Below are positions 33,787 to 42,554 of a stretch of 64,000 nt of DNA, piece after piece. The stretch's first letter is position 1. Each line of letters begins with the position of its first letter. The stretch covers positions 62,001-126,000 of the forward strand of contig NZ_BAAADV010000003.1 of assembly GCF_039522665.1 (NCBI RefSeq). The letters run 5' to 3'. The notes beneath the pieces were generated by a model. The model saw only the letters and a list, made by a program, of their open reading frames with translations, was not told the origin of the DNA and made no database searches. The DNA is from Natronoarchaeum mannanilyticum. GTDB taxonomy: Archaea; Halobacteriota; Halobacteria; Halobacteriales; Natronoarchaeaceae. A program made the position numbers and the translations under genes.

Positions 33787-33911
33787 ACACACACTGAGCG
33801 ACTGGCGCTAAAAGAGGTTTTGAACTCGGTCGGCGCGCGGCGGATCGCCGGAGGGCGCGGTGAGCGGACCGGCGGCGTCGCCGACCCGCGCGGCGGGCGG
33901 GAAAACGGCCG

Positions 33912-34817
33912 TCAGGTCGAGGGCGTCGTCTGGATGTTCAGCGGCTTGGCGAACAGCTGGCGGAACCCCATCGTCGAGAGGAAGTACCAGACGATCCACG
34001 CCGGCATCGGGCCGAGGATCCCCTCGTCCCACTGGATCTCGCCGACGAACGGCATGATCGCCGTCTGCTCGGCCGCCGGGATCTGGCCCGTGTTGGTGAT
34101 CCAGTAGAGCCACAGGAAGATGGGGATCGTCAGCACCATGATCCACACCATCGGGCGGAACTGCTCTTTGAACATGCCGAGCTGATCGCCCATGGCCTCC
34201 ATCTGCTCCTCCTGGATGCGTTCGAGGGCCTCGTCGTCGCCCCGTTCCTTGGCGGCTTTGCGCTTTTCCTGGATGGCCTGCATCTGCTCTTGGTACTCGG
34301 ACATCTTCTCCGAGTCCATCAGGTTCGCCTGCAGCAGCATCGAGTACACCGACGTCAGCATCGCGACGACCATCACGACGGCGTAGAACGGGAGCACGGC
34401 GTCGATCGGCCCGAGCATGAGATCGATCGAGTTCCCGACCGCGTTCCGGACCGGGTTGAAGTAGTATCCGACCATCATGCCCAGCGTCGCGAGGCCGGCC
34501 AGCTTGTCCCACTGGGACCAGGAGCTGTCCTCGCTGTCGACGTCGGGGGTATCGGGCATCTCGACGGAGCCGTCGTCGCCGACGACCTGCTCGACCCCCT
34601 CGGGATCGGACAGGCGGAAGGCGTCGCCCTCCGCGCTCCGGAGGACGCCTTGCTCGATCAACCGGCCCCACTGGCCGCTCGTGACGTCGCCCTCGACGTC
34701 TTGCCACTCGACCTCGCCGCCGTTCTGATCGGCGACGCGTTTGACCGACGCCAGCGCGTCGGCGAAGTCCTCATCTTCCTCGATGAGGGACTGCACTTTC
34801 TCCGCGGTGCGCACCAT
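33912..34817 (-). CDS. DUF106 membrane insertase (EMC3/YidC-like, Ylp1)
   Basis: 301 aa. After a ~90-residue acidic, wHTH-like N-terminal region, three to four transmembrane helices follow: around 108-128, 140-165, 230-250 and 275-290. A basic/charged coiled coil sits between the first pairs (EYQEQMQAIQEKRKAAKERGDDEALERIQEEQ), and MFKEQFRPMVWIMVLTIPIFLWLYW marks the core. This is the archaeal Oxa1/YidC/EMC3 homologue proposed to insert membrane proteins with SecYEG. Its place near secY, adk and cmk agrees. Confidence 0.88.
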   Translation of the reverse strand: MVRTAEKVQSLIEEDEDFADALASVKRVADQNGGEVEWQDVEGDVTSGQWGRLIEQGVLRSAEGDAFRLSDPEGVEQVVGDDGSVEMPDTPDVDSEDSSWSQWDKLAGLATLGMMVGYYFNPVRNAVGNSIDLMLGPIDAVLPFYAVVMVVAMLTSVYSMLLQANLMDSEKMSEYQEQMQAIQEKRKAAKERGDDEALERIQEEQMEAMGDQLGMFKEQFRPMVWIMVLTIPIFLWLYWITNTGQIPAAEQTAIMPFVGEIQWDEGILGPMPAWIVWYFLSTMGFRQLFAKPLNIQTTPST

Positions 34818-34903
34818 TTGACGGTGGCTAGGCGACCCCCCGTAATCAACCTTTTACTCTCGGCGCGTCGTTTCGGGGGTCGGCGACCGGAGGAGGTGTG
34901 CGC

Positions 34904-35284
34904 TCACCCGAAAAGCGGCGTCAGCCCCTCCGGGGACTCTGTCGCCCCCTGGAACCGGACGTCGTCGCCGATCTCGACGTCGGCGTCGATGCGAGCGGTC
35001 ACGCGCGCGTCGCCGACCGTCACCAGCGCGACCGTGTACGGCGCCGCGAACCCCTCGGGCGCCACCTCGACGCGCGTCGCCGAGTAGACCGTTCCCTCTT
35101 CGGGGAGTTCGACGGGATCGAGATCGCGACTGCCGCAGCGCGCGCAGGCCGCCTTCGGCGCCGCGGTGACGTGCTCGCAGTCGGGACAGGCCTGCCCGAG
35201 CAGCCGGTCGTCTTCCAGCGCCGCCGTCCAGCCGTCGACGCCGAGCTCGCCGTCGGACAGATACTGGCCGAGATCGCTCGTCAT
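34904..35284 (-). CDS. Zn-ribbon OB-fold protein partner of thiolase (DUF35 type)
   Basis: 126 aa. A rubredoxin-like ribbon, CPDCEHVTAAPKAACARCG, precedes an OB fold (GTVYSATRVEVAPEGFAAPYTVALV). In archaea such proteins bind thiolases and hold acyl-CoA. The thiolase gene upstream overlaps this start (ATGA at 35281-35284), so the two are probably made together. Pair function may be in acetyl-CoA condensation or acyl-CoA degradation; the pathway is not visible here. Confidence 0.83.
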   Translation of the reverse strand: MTSDLGQYLSDGELGVDGWTAALEDDRLLGQACPDCEHVTAAPKAACARCGSRDLDPVELPEEGTVYSATRVEVAPEGFAAPYTVALVTVGDARVTARIDADVEIGDDVRFQGATESPEGLTPLFG

Positions 35285-36450
35285 CGCGCGGCCTCCAGCA
35301 CGGTGACGACGGTCGTCGCGGCGTCGCCGCCGAGGTTGTGCGCCAGCCCGACGTCGGCGTCTTCGACCTGGCGATCGCCGGCGTCGCCGCGGAGCTGCTC
35401 GGTCAGCTCAACGAGCTGGGCGACGCCCGTCGCGCCCAGCGGGTGGCCCTTCGCTTTGAGCCCGCCGCTGGGATTGACGGGAATCTCCCCGCCCAGCGAC
35501 GTGCGGCCCGCCGCAGCTGCCGGGCCGCCCTGACCGTCCTCTACCAGCCCCAGCGCCTCGGTCGCCAGCACTTCCGCGCCGGTGAAACAGTCGTGGAGTT
35601 CGACGACGTCCACGTCGTCGGGACCGATCCTCGCGGTCTCGTAGGCCTGACTCGCGGCGTCGCGCGCGGAACGGGTCACGGAGGGGTGAGCTTTGTCGGC
35701 TATCGGGACGACGTCGGTGGCGTGCCCGACGCCCGCGACCGGTACTAGGTCGCAGTCCAGTTCCGCCGCGACCTCGGCGCTCGCCACGACGACCGCGGCC
35801 GCGCCGTCCGAGAACGGACAGCAGTCGTGGAGGTGGAACGGATCGGCGACGATCGGCCCCTCCAGCACCTCCTCGACGGTGGTCTCCTTGCCGAAGTGCG
35901 CGCGGGGGTTCAGACTTCCGTGGTAGTGGTTCTTGACGGCGACCTCGGCGAGTTGCTCCTCGGTCGTGCCGTACTCGTGCATGTGGCGCTTGGTCAGCAG
36001 GGCGAACACGCCGGGGAAGGTGAGGCCGGTCGGGCGCTCGTACGTTCCGTGGGCGGCGCTGGCGAAGATCCGCGTCATCTCGTCGGTCTCACGGCCGGTG
36101 GCCGCCGAGCAGCGCTCGACGCCGCCGACCAGCACCGCGTCGTGGTGGCCCGCCTCCACGGCGCGGACGGCGTGCTTGAACGCGTTCGAGGAGGTCGCGC
36201 AGGCGTCCTCGAAGCGCTGGCAGGGGACGCCAGCCAGTCCGACGTGGGACGCCAGCGTCGGCGCGAGGTGGCTCTCGCCCTCGATCTGGCCGCCCATCGT
36301 GTTGCCCAAGTACAGCGCGTCGATATCCGCCGCCTCGACGCCGGCGTCGTCCATCGCGGGGAGTGCGGCGTCCGCGAACAGTTCGGGAAGGGTCGACTCG
36401 TGGACGCCGAACCGCGTCATCCCGGCGCCCGCGATCGTGGCTTCGCGCAT
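35281..36450 (-). CDS. Thiolase-family acyltransferase
   Basis: 389 aa. The acyl-accepting cysteine is Cys84 in FEDACATSSNAF. VELHDCFTGAEVLATEALGL and NPSGGLKAKGHPLGATGVAQ carry the His residues of the oxyanion site. The second catalytic Cys of classical thiolases is replaced by AHNLGGDA, as in SCP2-type thiolases. So this may be a SCP2-like or degradative thiolase rather than acetoacetyl-CoA synthase. Its stop overlaps the OB-fold gene. A TATA-like run 25-36 bases upstream suggests a leaderless message. Confidence 0.87.
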   Translation of the reverse strand: MREATIAGAGMTRFGVHESTLPELFADAALPAMDDAGVEAADIDALYLGNTMGGQIEGESHLAPTLASHVGLAGVPCQRFEDACATSSNAFKHAVRAVEAGHHDAVLVGGVERCSAATGRETDEMTRIFASAAHGTYERPTGLTFPGVFALLTKRHMHEYGTTEEQLAEVAVKNHYHGSLNPRAHFGKETTVEEVLEGPIVADPFHLHDCCPFSDGAAAVVVASAEVAAELDCDLVPVAGVGHATDVVPIADKAHPSVTRSARDAASQAYETARIGPDDVDVVELHDCFTGAEVLATEALGLVEDGQGGPAAAAGRTSLGGEIPVNPSGGLKAKGHPLGATGVAQLVELTEQLRGDAGDRQVEDADVGLAHNLGGDAATTVVTVLEAAR

Positions 36451-36474
36451 GAACGTAGACCGGGCGCTCGCGAC

Positions 36475-36486
36475 AAAGTAATTATC
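36475..36486 (-). promoter_or_regulatory. TATA-like element of thiolase/OB operon
   Basis: Read on the minus strand, GATAATTACTTT lies 25-36 bases before the thiolase ATG at 36450, so transcription would start at the start codon. The flanking DNA is GC-rich. Confidence 0.6.
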
Positions 36487-36528
36487 GTTTGTGATCGAAT
36501 CCGCACACGATCCGAACCTGCCGGGGCG

Positions 36529-37026
36529 TCACTCCGCGTCGAACGGCCACCGCCCGTCGACCGAGTGAATCGTCATCGACGACCCGTCCGAGGACGCCCG
36601 CACGCGGTCGTGGACCTGCGCCGCGTTGAACGTCTCGCGGGTCGTCGCGACGTTGTAACAACCGATCTCGTCGCCGCCGTCGGCCCACTTCGGCGTACAG
36701 ACGCCGACGACGTAGCGGACTTCCTCGTAGGATAGTCGAAGTTCCTCGTGGAGTGACTCGGAGACGACGGGCCGGCGCGGCGTGTCGAAGTAGCGATCCC
36801 ACTCACCGAAGGGGCCCTCCAGTTCCGGGGGCTTCTCGCCCGGCGGTGAGCTCAGTTCGACGTCGATTACGGTGTCACTCTTCCAGACGCCGTTCTCCCC
36901 GTACATCCCCTCGATCGTCTTCAACTGAACGTACCCTTCGGCGCCGGGCCGGAGCGCGTTACACCCGGCGAGCGCGCCGACGCCGGCGACGCTGGCGGAG
37001 CGAAGCAGCGTTCGTCTGGAGGGCAT
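36529..37026 (-). CDS. Tat lipoprotein, unknown function
   Basis: 165 aa. SRRTLLRSASVAGVGALAGC at residues 3-22 is a Tat signal with lipobox; Cys22 is the probable lipid anchor. The mature part has no motif I recognise. It has two Cys near YVVGVCTPKW and EIGCYNVA that could form a disulfide outside the cell, and ends IHSVDGRWPFDAE. Lies in the region inserted between adk and DUF106. The 78-base spacer to the thiolase gene downstream contains the thiolase promoter. Confidence 0.6.
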   Translation of the reverse strand: MPSRRTLLRSASVAGVGALAGCNALRPGAEGYVQLKTIEGMYGENGVWKSDTVIDVELSSPPGEKPPELEGPFGEWDRYFDTPRRPVVSESLHEELRLSYEEVRYVVGVCTPKWADGGDEIGCYNVATTRETFNAAQVHDRVRASSDGSSMTIHSVDGRWPFDAE

Positions 37027-37112
37027 CGTTCGCAGTTCGGACAGTTTGCAGTAAAATTCTCCGCTCGTCGGGCGTTCGGACCGACGGAGCGGTGTTTCCG
37101 ATAGGCGTCCCG

Positions 37113-37265
37113 CTACGGCGCCGAAGCGACGCCGGCGGCGCCCCGTTCAGACCGTTCGGCGATCGCGTCGCGCACGTCCTTCCAGACGAGATCGGTCGGA
37201 CGCTCGCCGTCGGTCGAGTAGATCGGAAGGTGCAGCTCGGGGAATTGATTAGTGGATTCAGCCAT
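37113..37265 (-). CDS. 50-residue protein copying the adenylate kinase C-terminus
   Basis: A 50-aa frame with ATG at 37265 and TAG at 37113-37115. Its middle reads [21 protein letters not shown], nearly the same as the Adk ending [21 protein letters not shown]. The DNA shares an exact 25-nt run (37156-37180 versus 37578-37602 in adk), 422 bases apart in the same orientation. The N-terminal 18 residues (MAESTNQFPELHLPIYST) are unrelated. It may be a remnant of partial adk duplication or a small functional protein; the intact frame is notable but short. Confidence 0.5.
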   Translation of the reverse strand: MAESTNQFPELHLPIYSTDGERPTDLVWKDVRDAIAERSERGAAGVASAP

Positions 37266-37287
37266 AATTCTAGCCGTGAATCACCGA

Positions 37288-37512
37288 ATGATCGAGAGCG
37301 CGTTTCGCAGGGTTCGACCGATCCTCGTGACTCTTGCACTACTCGCCGTCACCGCCGGAACAGCCATCGCCGCCCGCGACGGGCTGACCGCGCTGGGCTA
37401 CGAGGAGTTAACGACCGGTCTACCGGGGCGAGTGCTGTTCGCGGCGTCGTTCGTAACCGGCTTCGTCGTGCTGTTCGCGCTCCTGACGTTCTGGTACGCT
37501 CGCCGCGACTGA
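37288..37512 (+). CDS. Small two-helix membrane protein, unknown function
   Basis: 74 aa from ATG 37288 (GTG 37252 would add 12 residues). Hydrophobic segments at about 10-28 (ILVTLALLAVTAGTAIAA) and 46-68 flank a short loop (DGLTALGYEELTTGLPG). It starts 22 bases from the divergent 50-codon frame and ends 55 bases before adk, which runs towards it. No family recognised. Real coding is plausible from the two clean helices. Confidence 0.5.
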   Translation: MIESAFRRVRPILVTLALLAVTAGTAIAARDGLTALGYEELTTGLPGRVLFAASFVTGFVVLFALLTFWYARRD

Positions 37513-37567
37513 AGTCTTCACGCGCGGCGCGCGTTCGCAGGTCGAAGAGAAACGGGACCGAGGTCGA

Positions 37568-38215
37568 TCAGGCCTTCTCGGCGATCGCGTCGCGCACGTC
37601 CTCCCAGACGGCGTCGGGCGCGCGCTCGCCGTCGACGCGGACGAACTCGTCGTCGCCCTCGTACTGCTCGATGACGGGGACGGTGTTGTCCTCGTACACG
37701 TTCAGGCGCTCGCGGACGGTCTCCTCGGTGTCGTCGTCGCGCTGGATCAGTTCGCCGCCACACTCGTCGCAGACGCCCTCCTCCTCGGGCTGATCGTACT
37801 CGACGTGGTAGTTCGTGCCGCACTCGTCGCAGACGCGGCGGCCGGTGAGGCGGTCGACCAGCTCCTCCTTGGCGACGTCGAGGTGGAGCACGACGTCAAG
37901 GTCGGTGATCTCGTCGAGGTACTCCGCCTGCGCGGGGTTGCGCGGGTAGCCGTCGAGCACGTAGCCGTCGGCCTCCTGGAGGGCGGTCTTGACGATCTCG
38001 TTGACGACCTCGTCGGGGACCAGCTCGCCGGCCTCCATGTACGCGCGGGGCGTGTCGTACTCGGTGTCGAGGTGACCGATGTCCATGTCCTTGTTCGCGC
38101 GCAGCGCGTCGCCCGTCGTGACGTGCTCGACGCCGAACTCCTCGACGATCCGCGAACTCTGCGTTCCCTTGCCCGCACCCGGTGCTCCGAGTATCAGTAC
38201 GTTCGGATTGGCCAT
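37568..38215 (-). CDS. adk: Adenylate kinase
   Basis: 215 aa. ATP + AMP to 2 ADP. P-loop [10 protein letters not shown], the AMP segment [24 protein letters not shown], and a zinc-type LID with [13 protein letters not shown] ... CDECGGEL (four Cys) are all present. Long bacterial-type Adk, as in other haloarchaea. A purine-rich AGGCTGAG lies about 10 bases before the ATG, and TTTAAGCC/TTTAACCC repeats 20-35 bases upstream are a probable promoter. In other haloarchaea adk is beside secY and DUF106; here both neighbours are displaced by inserted genes. Confidence 0.95.
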   Translation of the reverse strand: MANPNVLILGAPGAGKGTQSSRIVEEFGVEHVTTGDALRANKDMDIGHLDTEYDTPRAYMEAGELVPDEVVNEIVKTALQEADGYVLDGYPRNPAQAEYLDEITDLDVVLHLDVAKEELVDRLTGRRVCDECGTNYHVEYDQPEEEGVCDECGGELIQRDDDTEETVRERLNVYEDNTVPVIEQYEGDDEFVRVDGERAPDAVWEDVRDAIAEKA

Positions 38216-38294
38216 GGTCGTATCTCAGCCTCCCGGGTTAAAGGCTTAAAGAAAACCGGCCGGGCTTTTGGCCCCGGGGTACCAACCGGAGACC

Positions 38295-38726
38295 ATGACG
38301 CGATTCGACGCCGCCGACGCCGAGGCGCGACTGGCGCTGTTCGTCGACGCCATCGACGCCCACGAGCAGCGCTCGAGCCCGTTCCTGACGATCGAGGCCG
38401 ACGCCGCTGCCGAGGCCGACGGCGCCGCTGGGGAGACCGACGAGAGCGGAGACGGTGAGAACGACGACCCGCCCTGGATCCAGTACGCCGACGGCACGCT
38501 CAACCTCGACTGCACCGACGCCGAACTCGACCGTCTGAAGTCGCTGCTCGACGAGTTCCCGGCGTTCTCGATCGACGACCTCCACAGGCCCGAGGAGGCC
38601 GAGGGGACGAACGTCCGCCTGACCGCCCGCACCGACCCCGAGCGCGTCGCGCAGTTCCTCGACCGTGCGTTCCGCGAGGTGTACGAACGCCCCGAGGAGT
38701 ACCGCGCCTGGGCGGCCGAAGTGTAG
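38295..38726 (+). CDS. Conserved hypothetical acidic protein
   Basis: 143 aa from ATG 38295. N-terminal MTRFDAADAEARLALFVDAID is followed by an acidic low-complexity segment (about 35-62), then a compact alpha/beta part: IQYADGTLNLDCTDAELDRLKSLLDEFPAF, FLDRAFREVYERPEEYRAWAAEV. I do not recognise the family. No signal or membrane segment. It is divergent from adk (79 bases between starts) and convergent with the Bat-type regulator, 27 bases apart. Confidence 0.6.
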   Translation: MTRFDAADAEARLALFVDAIDAHEQRSSPFLTIEADAAAEADGAAGETDESGDGENDDPPWIQYADGTLNLDCTDAELDRLKSLLDEFPAFSIDDLHRPEEAEGTNVRLTARTDPERVAQFLDRAFREVYERPEEYRAWAAEV

Positions 38727-38753
38727 CGCGCGAACGGAAACAGCCGGAGACGA

Positions 38754-41700
38754 TCACCCGTCGCCGGACTCGGACGCGAACAGTTTCCCGAAGAGCTTGC
38801 GCTGGCCCGCCCGGAGGTGGTCGTTGAACGTCGGCTGGGTGATGTCCATCGACGCGGCGACCTCGCTGCCCGAGCGCGTCCGCGGCGTCTCGAAGTAGCC
38901 GCTGTGGAACGCGGTCCGGAGCGCCTCGATCTGGCGCGGCGTCAGGTCGTCGGTCAGCGCGGCGTGGAACTCGGTGAGCGTCTCCCGGGATCGTTCGCTG
39001 GTGCGCTTGCCCGTCAACGTCGCCTCGGGGTACCGCGACCGGAACGACGCCGCGAACTCGCGGGCGGGCTCGCCGGACGCGATCTCGATGGTCACCTCGG
39101 CCTCGCCGTCCTCGGCGCGGAGCCGGGTGAGCCTGCCGCCGTGGTCGAGCACCGTCGCAGCGGGACAGTCCTCGGCGAGCAGCGCCTCGAACAGGCACAC
39201 CCGCTCGCCGCCGTCCTCGCGCTCCGATACGAGCGACACCTCGCTGATCGAGAGCCCGGCGGCGGCGTCCAGGATCGCCTCGGGGGCGGCGTCCCGCGTC
39301 CGGAAGAACACCCGGAGTCCGCCGTCGGCCTGCGGGACCATCGTCTCGTGGACGAACGCGCACCCGGCGTCGCGCGTGAGTTTCGCGACCGTGAAGTCGT
39401 CGTCCGAGACGGCAAAGTCGAGCTCGGCGACCTCGTCGCTGACCAGCGCGCGCTTGCTCTTCAGCGCGCTCGCGGCGTAGGCGATCGTGTCGCTCAGCTC
39501 CGTCAGGACGTCCCGCTCCAGCTCGTCGAACATCCCCGGTTCGGACGCGTAGACGCCGAGGACGCCGAACGTCGTGTCGCCGTGGACGAGGGGGAGCGCG
39601 GCGATCGACTGGAACCCGCGTTCGAGGGCGACCCGCTGCCAGGACTCGAACGGCGGACTGCCGACCACCTCGTCGACGACCTGCACCTCGCCCGTCCGGA
39701 GCGCCCGACCGGCGGGTTCGAGCGTCTCGACGCCGCCCTCGACGTCCACCTCGATCTCCTCAGGGTAGCACGAGGTGGCGCCGGCTCGTTCGACGGGCGT
39801 CACCGTTCCGGACACCGCTTCAGCGTCGCCGACCCACGCGAGCTCGTAGGGGCCGCCGTCCGCCGCCAACTCCTCGCAGACCACGCGGAAAATCTCGTCC
39901 CGGCTCGAGGCGCCGACGAGCGCCTGGTCGATGTTGCGGATGATGGAGTTGATGCGCTCCAGCCGGCCGAGCGTCTCCGTCCGGTCCTCCAGCGTCGCCT
40001 CGCGGGCCCGGAGCTGCTGTTCGCGGCGCGTCCGCCCGAACGCGGCGCCGACGTTGGCGGCGACCGTCTCGACGAAGTCGTAGTCGCCCGGCGAGAACCC
40101 GCCCTCGCTCGTCGCGCCGACGAGAAACACGCCCTGCTTGCCCAGCGGGAACGCCGCGATCTCGGATACCCGCTGCGACGCCGACGCGTCGCCGGCGTCC
40201 GAATCGAGGTCGTCCCGCCGTCGCGGCTCGTCGTTGACGAACGCCTTCCAGCCGACGCCCTCGCCGACCGACAGCGGCGAGTGCTCGGCCAGCAGACGGT
40301 CGCCCGCCCCGGTCGCCGCCAGCGGTTCCAGGACGCCCGTCTCCGCGTCGTCGATCGCGACGGCCGCGACGGGGAGGTTCAGGGAGTCCTCGGCCGCGGC
40401 GACGACGCGCTCGGCGATGTCCGCCGTCGTCTCGGGATCCATCAGCTCGCGGCTCAGTCCGTTGAGCGCGGCCAGCCGGTCCTCGCGGTGGCGCCGGTCG
40501 AGTTCGTACTCGATCCACTGCCCGATCAGTTCCAAGAACGTCCGCTCGCCGGACGTGAAGTCGGCCTCCCGCGGCGAGCGGTCCAGAAAGCAGATCGTGC
40601 CGTACTGTTCGTCGCCGACGGCGATGTCGACGCCGGCGTAACACGCCAGTCCGAGCTGCTCGTAGAGCGGGTCGTCGGTCCACCCCGCAGCGGCGGCGTC
40701 GCTGACCGACAGCGTCTCGCCCTCGGAGACGACCTCCCGGCAGTAGTGCGTCGACGACGCCGGCGTCGTCGCCCCCTCCGCGATCTCGGGGTGGTCGCCG
40801 TGCATCGCCTCGATCTCGAAGACGTCGCCGCGATCCCGGGCCAGCAGTCCGGCGTCGGCGCCGAACCGCTCGGCCCCGAGCTCCAGCAGCGCGTCGATCT
40901 TCTCGTCGAACGACCGGTCGGTGTCCGAGGTGACGTCGTACGCGCGACGGAGGTACCGCTCGCGCTCGAGGCGGTCGAGTTCGTGTCTGAACCACTCCCC
41001 CATCAACTCGACGAACGCCTGCTGGCCCTCGGTGAACGGCACATCGCGGGGGTTCGTGTCCGCGAAGCACAGGGTTCCGTACCGATCTGCGCCGCCGGAG
41101 ACCGTGACGCCGAGGAACGACTCCAGCCCGTACTGCTCGTAGGCCGGATCGTTCTCCCACCCCTCCGCTGCGGCGTCCGCGACGCCGAGCGGGCCGTCGG
41201 ATTCGAGGACCCGCCGGCAGTACGTCTCCGATACCGGCGCCGTGTCACCCGGCTGGATCAGCTCGTGCGATCCCACTGCGTCGACGATCTCGAACGCCTC
41301 GCCGTCGATCTGCGAGAGGAAGCCGACGTCGAGGTCGAGGTACTCCCGCCCGAGATCGAGCAGTCGTCGGGTTTTTTCGTCGAACGAGGCGTCGGGAGCC
41401 GCGATCGTCTCGTAGAGTCGGCGGAGAAATCGCTCGTGGGTCTGCAGCGACGTCGTCGCGACGGCGCGATCGCGGAGCACCCCCAGCATTCGGTCGACCT
41501 CGCGACTCGCGCGCTCGGTCGAGAACAGTTCCGCCGCCGGCGTGTAGTAGAGATTCGAACAGACGGCGCCGTCGTAGACGAGCTGCGGATGGGTCTTGAC
41601 GAGATCGCGGATGACCGCCGGCGGAAAGCGATCGCGATCGTACTGGCACAGCGCGATGCAGTCCCCCGCGGGGAGCGCCGTATCGAACTTCCCCTCGTAC

Positions 41701-42206
41701 TCGAGCAGTTCCTCGGCGTCGACGTCGGCGTCGAGCAGCCAGGTCATCTCGCCGGTGACCCGGAGGGCCTCGTACTCCTCGCGGGCCTCGTCGACGGCGT
41801 TCTCGAGGAACGCGACCATGTCGTCGGGGTCGAACTCGCCGTCGGAACGGTAGGTGGCCGCCGGGGATCGAATCTCGAGCGCCCCGGACTCGAGGGCGGC
41901 GTCGACGTCGACGCCGCCGTCCCGCAGCGCCGCGATCACGTCGGCGCGCGAATTGTCGTCGACGATGTACAGACAGTGCTCGCCGTCGGCCAGCCCCTGC
42001 CGGACGAACGGGACGACGGCGGCGAACTGCTCGGCGCGGGATTCGTACAGCAGCGCGATGTGGTCGTCGTGATCGTGACCGTCGTCCGAGCCGACAGGGT
42101 CGCGAAGTGGGTCGGGCTTCCGGAGAGCGTCGAGTCCGCTATTGCGATCGCCGGCGGAGTCTCTTTCGGCGGAACCGCTCACGGCGTCCCTCGTGTAGGA
42201 GCGCAA
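38754..42206 (-). CDS. MEDS-GAF-Bat multidomain transcription regulator
   Basis: 1150 aa if TTG 42206 is used; GTG 42182 is an alternative start and no early ATG exists. Residues about 47-230 form a MEDS-type sensor (HDDHIALLYESRAEQFAAVVPFV...). Four GAF domains follow at about 265-400, 420-555, 575-725 and 750-910; the first two are close copies (YGTLCFADTNPRDVPFTEGQ, YGTICFLDRSPREADFTSGE). A Bat-type associated domain precedes a C-terminal HTH_10 (LTPRQIEALRTAFHSGYFE...PTFNDHLRAGQRKLF). Likely a soluble sensor that regulates transcription in response to light, redox or metabolites. Target genes unknown. Confidence 0.85.
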   Translation of the reverse strand: MRSYTRDAVSGSAERDSAGDRNSGLDALRKPDPLRDPVGSDDGHDHDDHIALLYESRAEQFAAVVPFVRQGLADGEHCLYIVDDNSRADVIAALRDGGVDVDAALESGALEIRSPAATYRSDGEFDPDDMVAFLENAVDEAREEYEALRVTGEMTWLLDADVDAEELLEYEGKFDTALPAGDCIALCQYDRDRFPPAVIRDLVKTHPQLVYDGAVCSNLYYTPAAELFSTERASREVDRMLGVLRDRAVATTSLQTHERFLRRLYETIAAPDASFDEKTRRLLDLGREYLDLDVGFLSQIDGEAFEIVDAVGSHELIQPGDTAPVSETYCRRVLESDGPLGVADAAAEGWENDPAYEQYGLESFLGVTVSGGADRYGTLCFADTNPRDVPFTEGQQAFVELMGEWFRHELDRLERERYLRRAYDVTSDTDRSFDEKIDALLELGAERFGADAGLLARDRGDVFEIEAMHGDHPEIAEGATTPASSTHYCREVVSEGETLSVSDAAAAGWTDDPLYEQLGLACYAGVDIAVGDEQYGTICFLDRSPREADFTSGERTFLELIGQWIEYELDRRHREDRLAALNGLSRELMDPETTADIAERVVAAAEDSLNLPVAAVAIDDAETGVLEPLAATGAGDRLLAEHSPLSVGEGVGWKAFVNDEPRRRDDLDSDAGDASASQRVSEIAAFPLGKQGVFLVGATSEGGFSPGDYDFVETVAANVGAAFGRTRREQQLRAREATLEDRTETLGRLERINSIIRNIDQALVGASSRDEIFRVVCEELAADGGPYELAWVGDAEAVSGTVTPVERAGATSCYPEEIEVDVEGGVETLEPAGRALRTGEVQVVDEVVGSPPFESWQRVALERGFQSIAALPLVHGDTTFGVLGVYASEPGMFDELERDVLTELSDTIAYAASALKSKRALVSDEVAELDFAVSDDDFTVAKLTRDAGCAFVHETMVPQADGGLRVFFRTRDAAPEAILDAAAGLSISEVSLVSEREDGGERVCLFEALLAEDCPAATVLDHGGRLTRLRAEDGEAEVTIEIASGEPAREFAASFRSRYPEATLTGKRTSERSRETLTEFHAALTDDLTPRQIEALRTAFHSGYFETPRTRSGSEVAASMDITQPTFNDHLRAGQRKLFGKLFASESGDG

Positions 42207-42554
42207 ATCGGTCGGCGCGCGGTGCGATCTCTCGTCGAGGACGTCGGGATGTCAGTGTGTATCATAGCAGTTGCTGGCAGCCGAGAGGAGCGTCGCTGAC
42301 GCGAGGTCGGCGAACGGCACAGGTTCGCCAGCCGTTCAGTGTCGGTTCGAACGTCCCGTACGTGCATAAGCGCCGCGTCTATCCCGTTTCAGCGCCCTTA
42401 CAGGTAAGTCATCTATCGCGTTCGCGACGCCGGCGGCGGCGCCGACACGTCCGGACCCTACCCCCGACAATCCCTGATTTCCGGGTCGCTCGGCGAGCGC
42501 CGAGAGCCCCGTACAGTTTTCCACGAGTTCGATGTATCCGTCCCTGGGGGAACT
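42207..42554. other. 348-base intergenic region between divergent genes
   Basis: No gene is credible here. It holds a perfect stem GGCGAAC/GTTCGCC with 7-base loop (42309-42329) and CTCGGC/GCCGAG with 4-base loop (42489-42504). GGGGG five bases before ATG 42555 may serve as ribosome-binding site of the next gene. A TATA candidate is not obvious; TGCATAAG near 42363 is the best. Confidence 0.5.

Noticed and set aside
38817-42299. Open frame of 1160 codons on the plus strand opposite the Bat-type regulator
   Set aside because: It mirrors the codon structure of the real gene, encodes an Arg/Val/Leu-rich sequence with no domains, and the minus strand has recognised MEDS, GAF and HTH domains.
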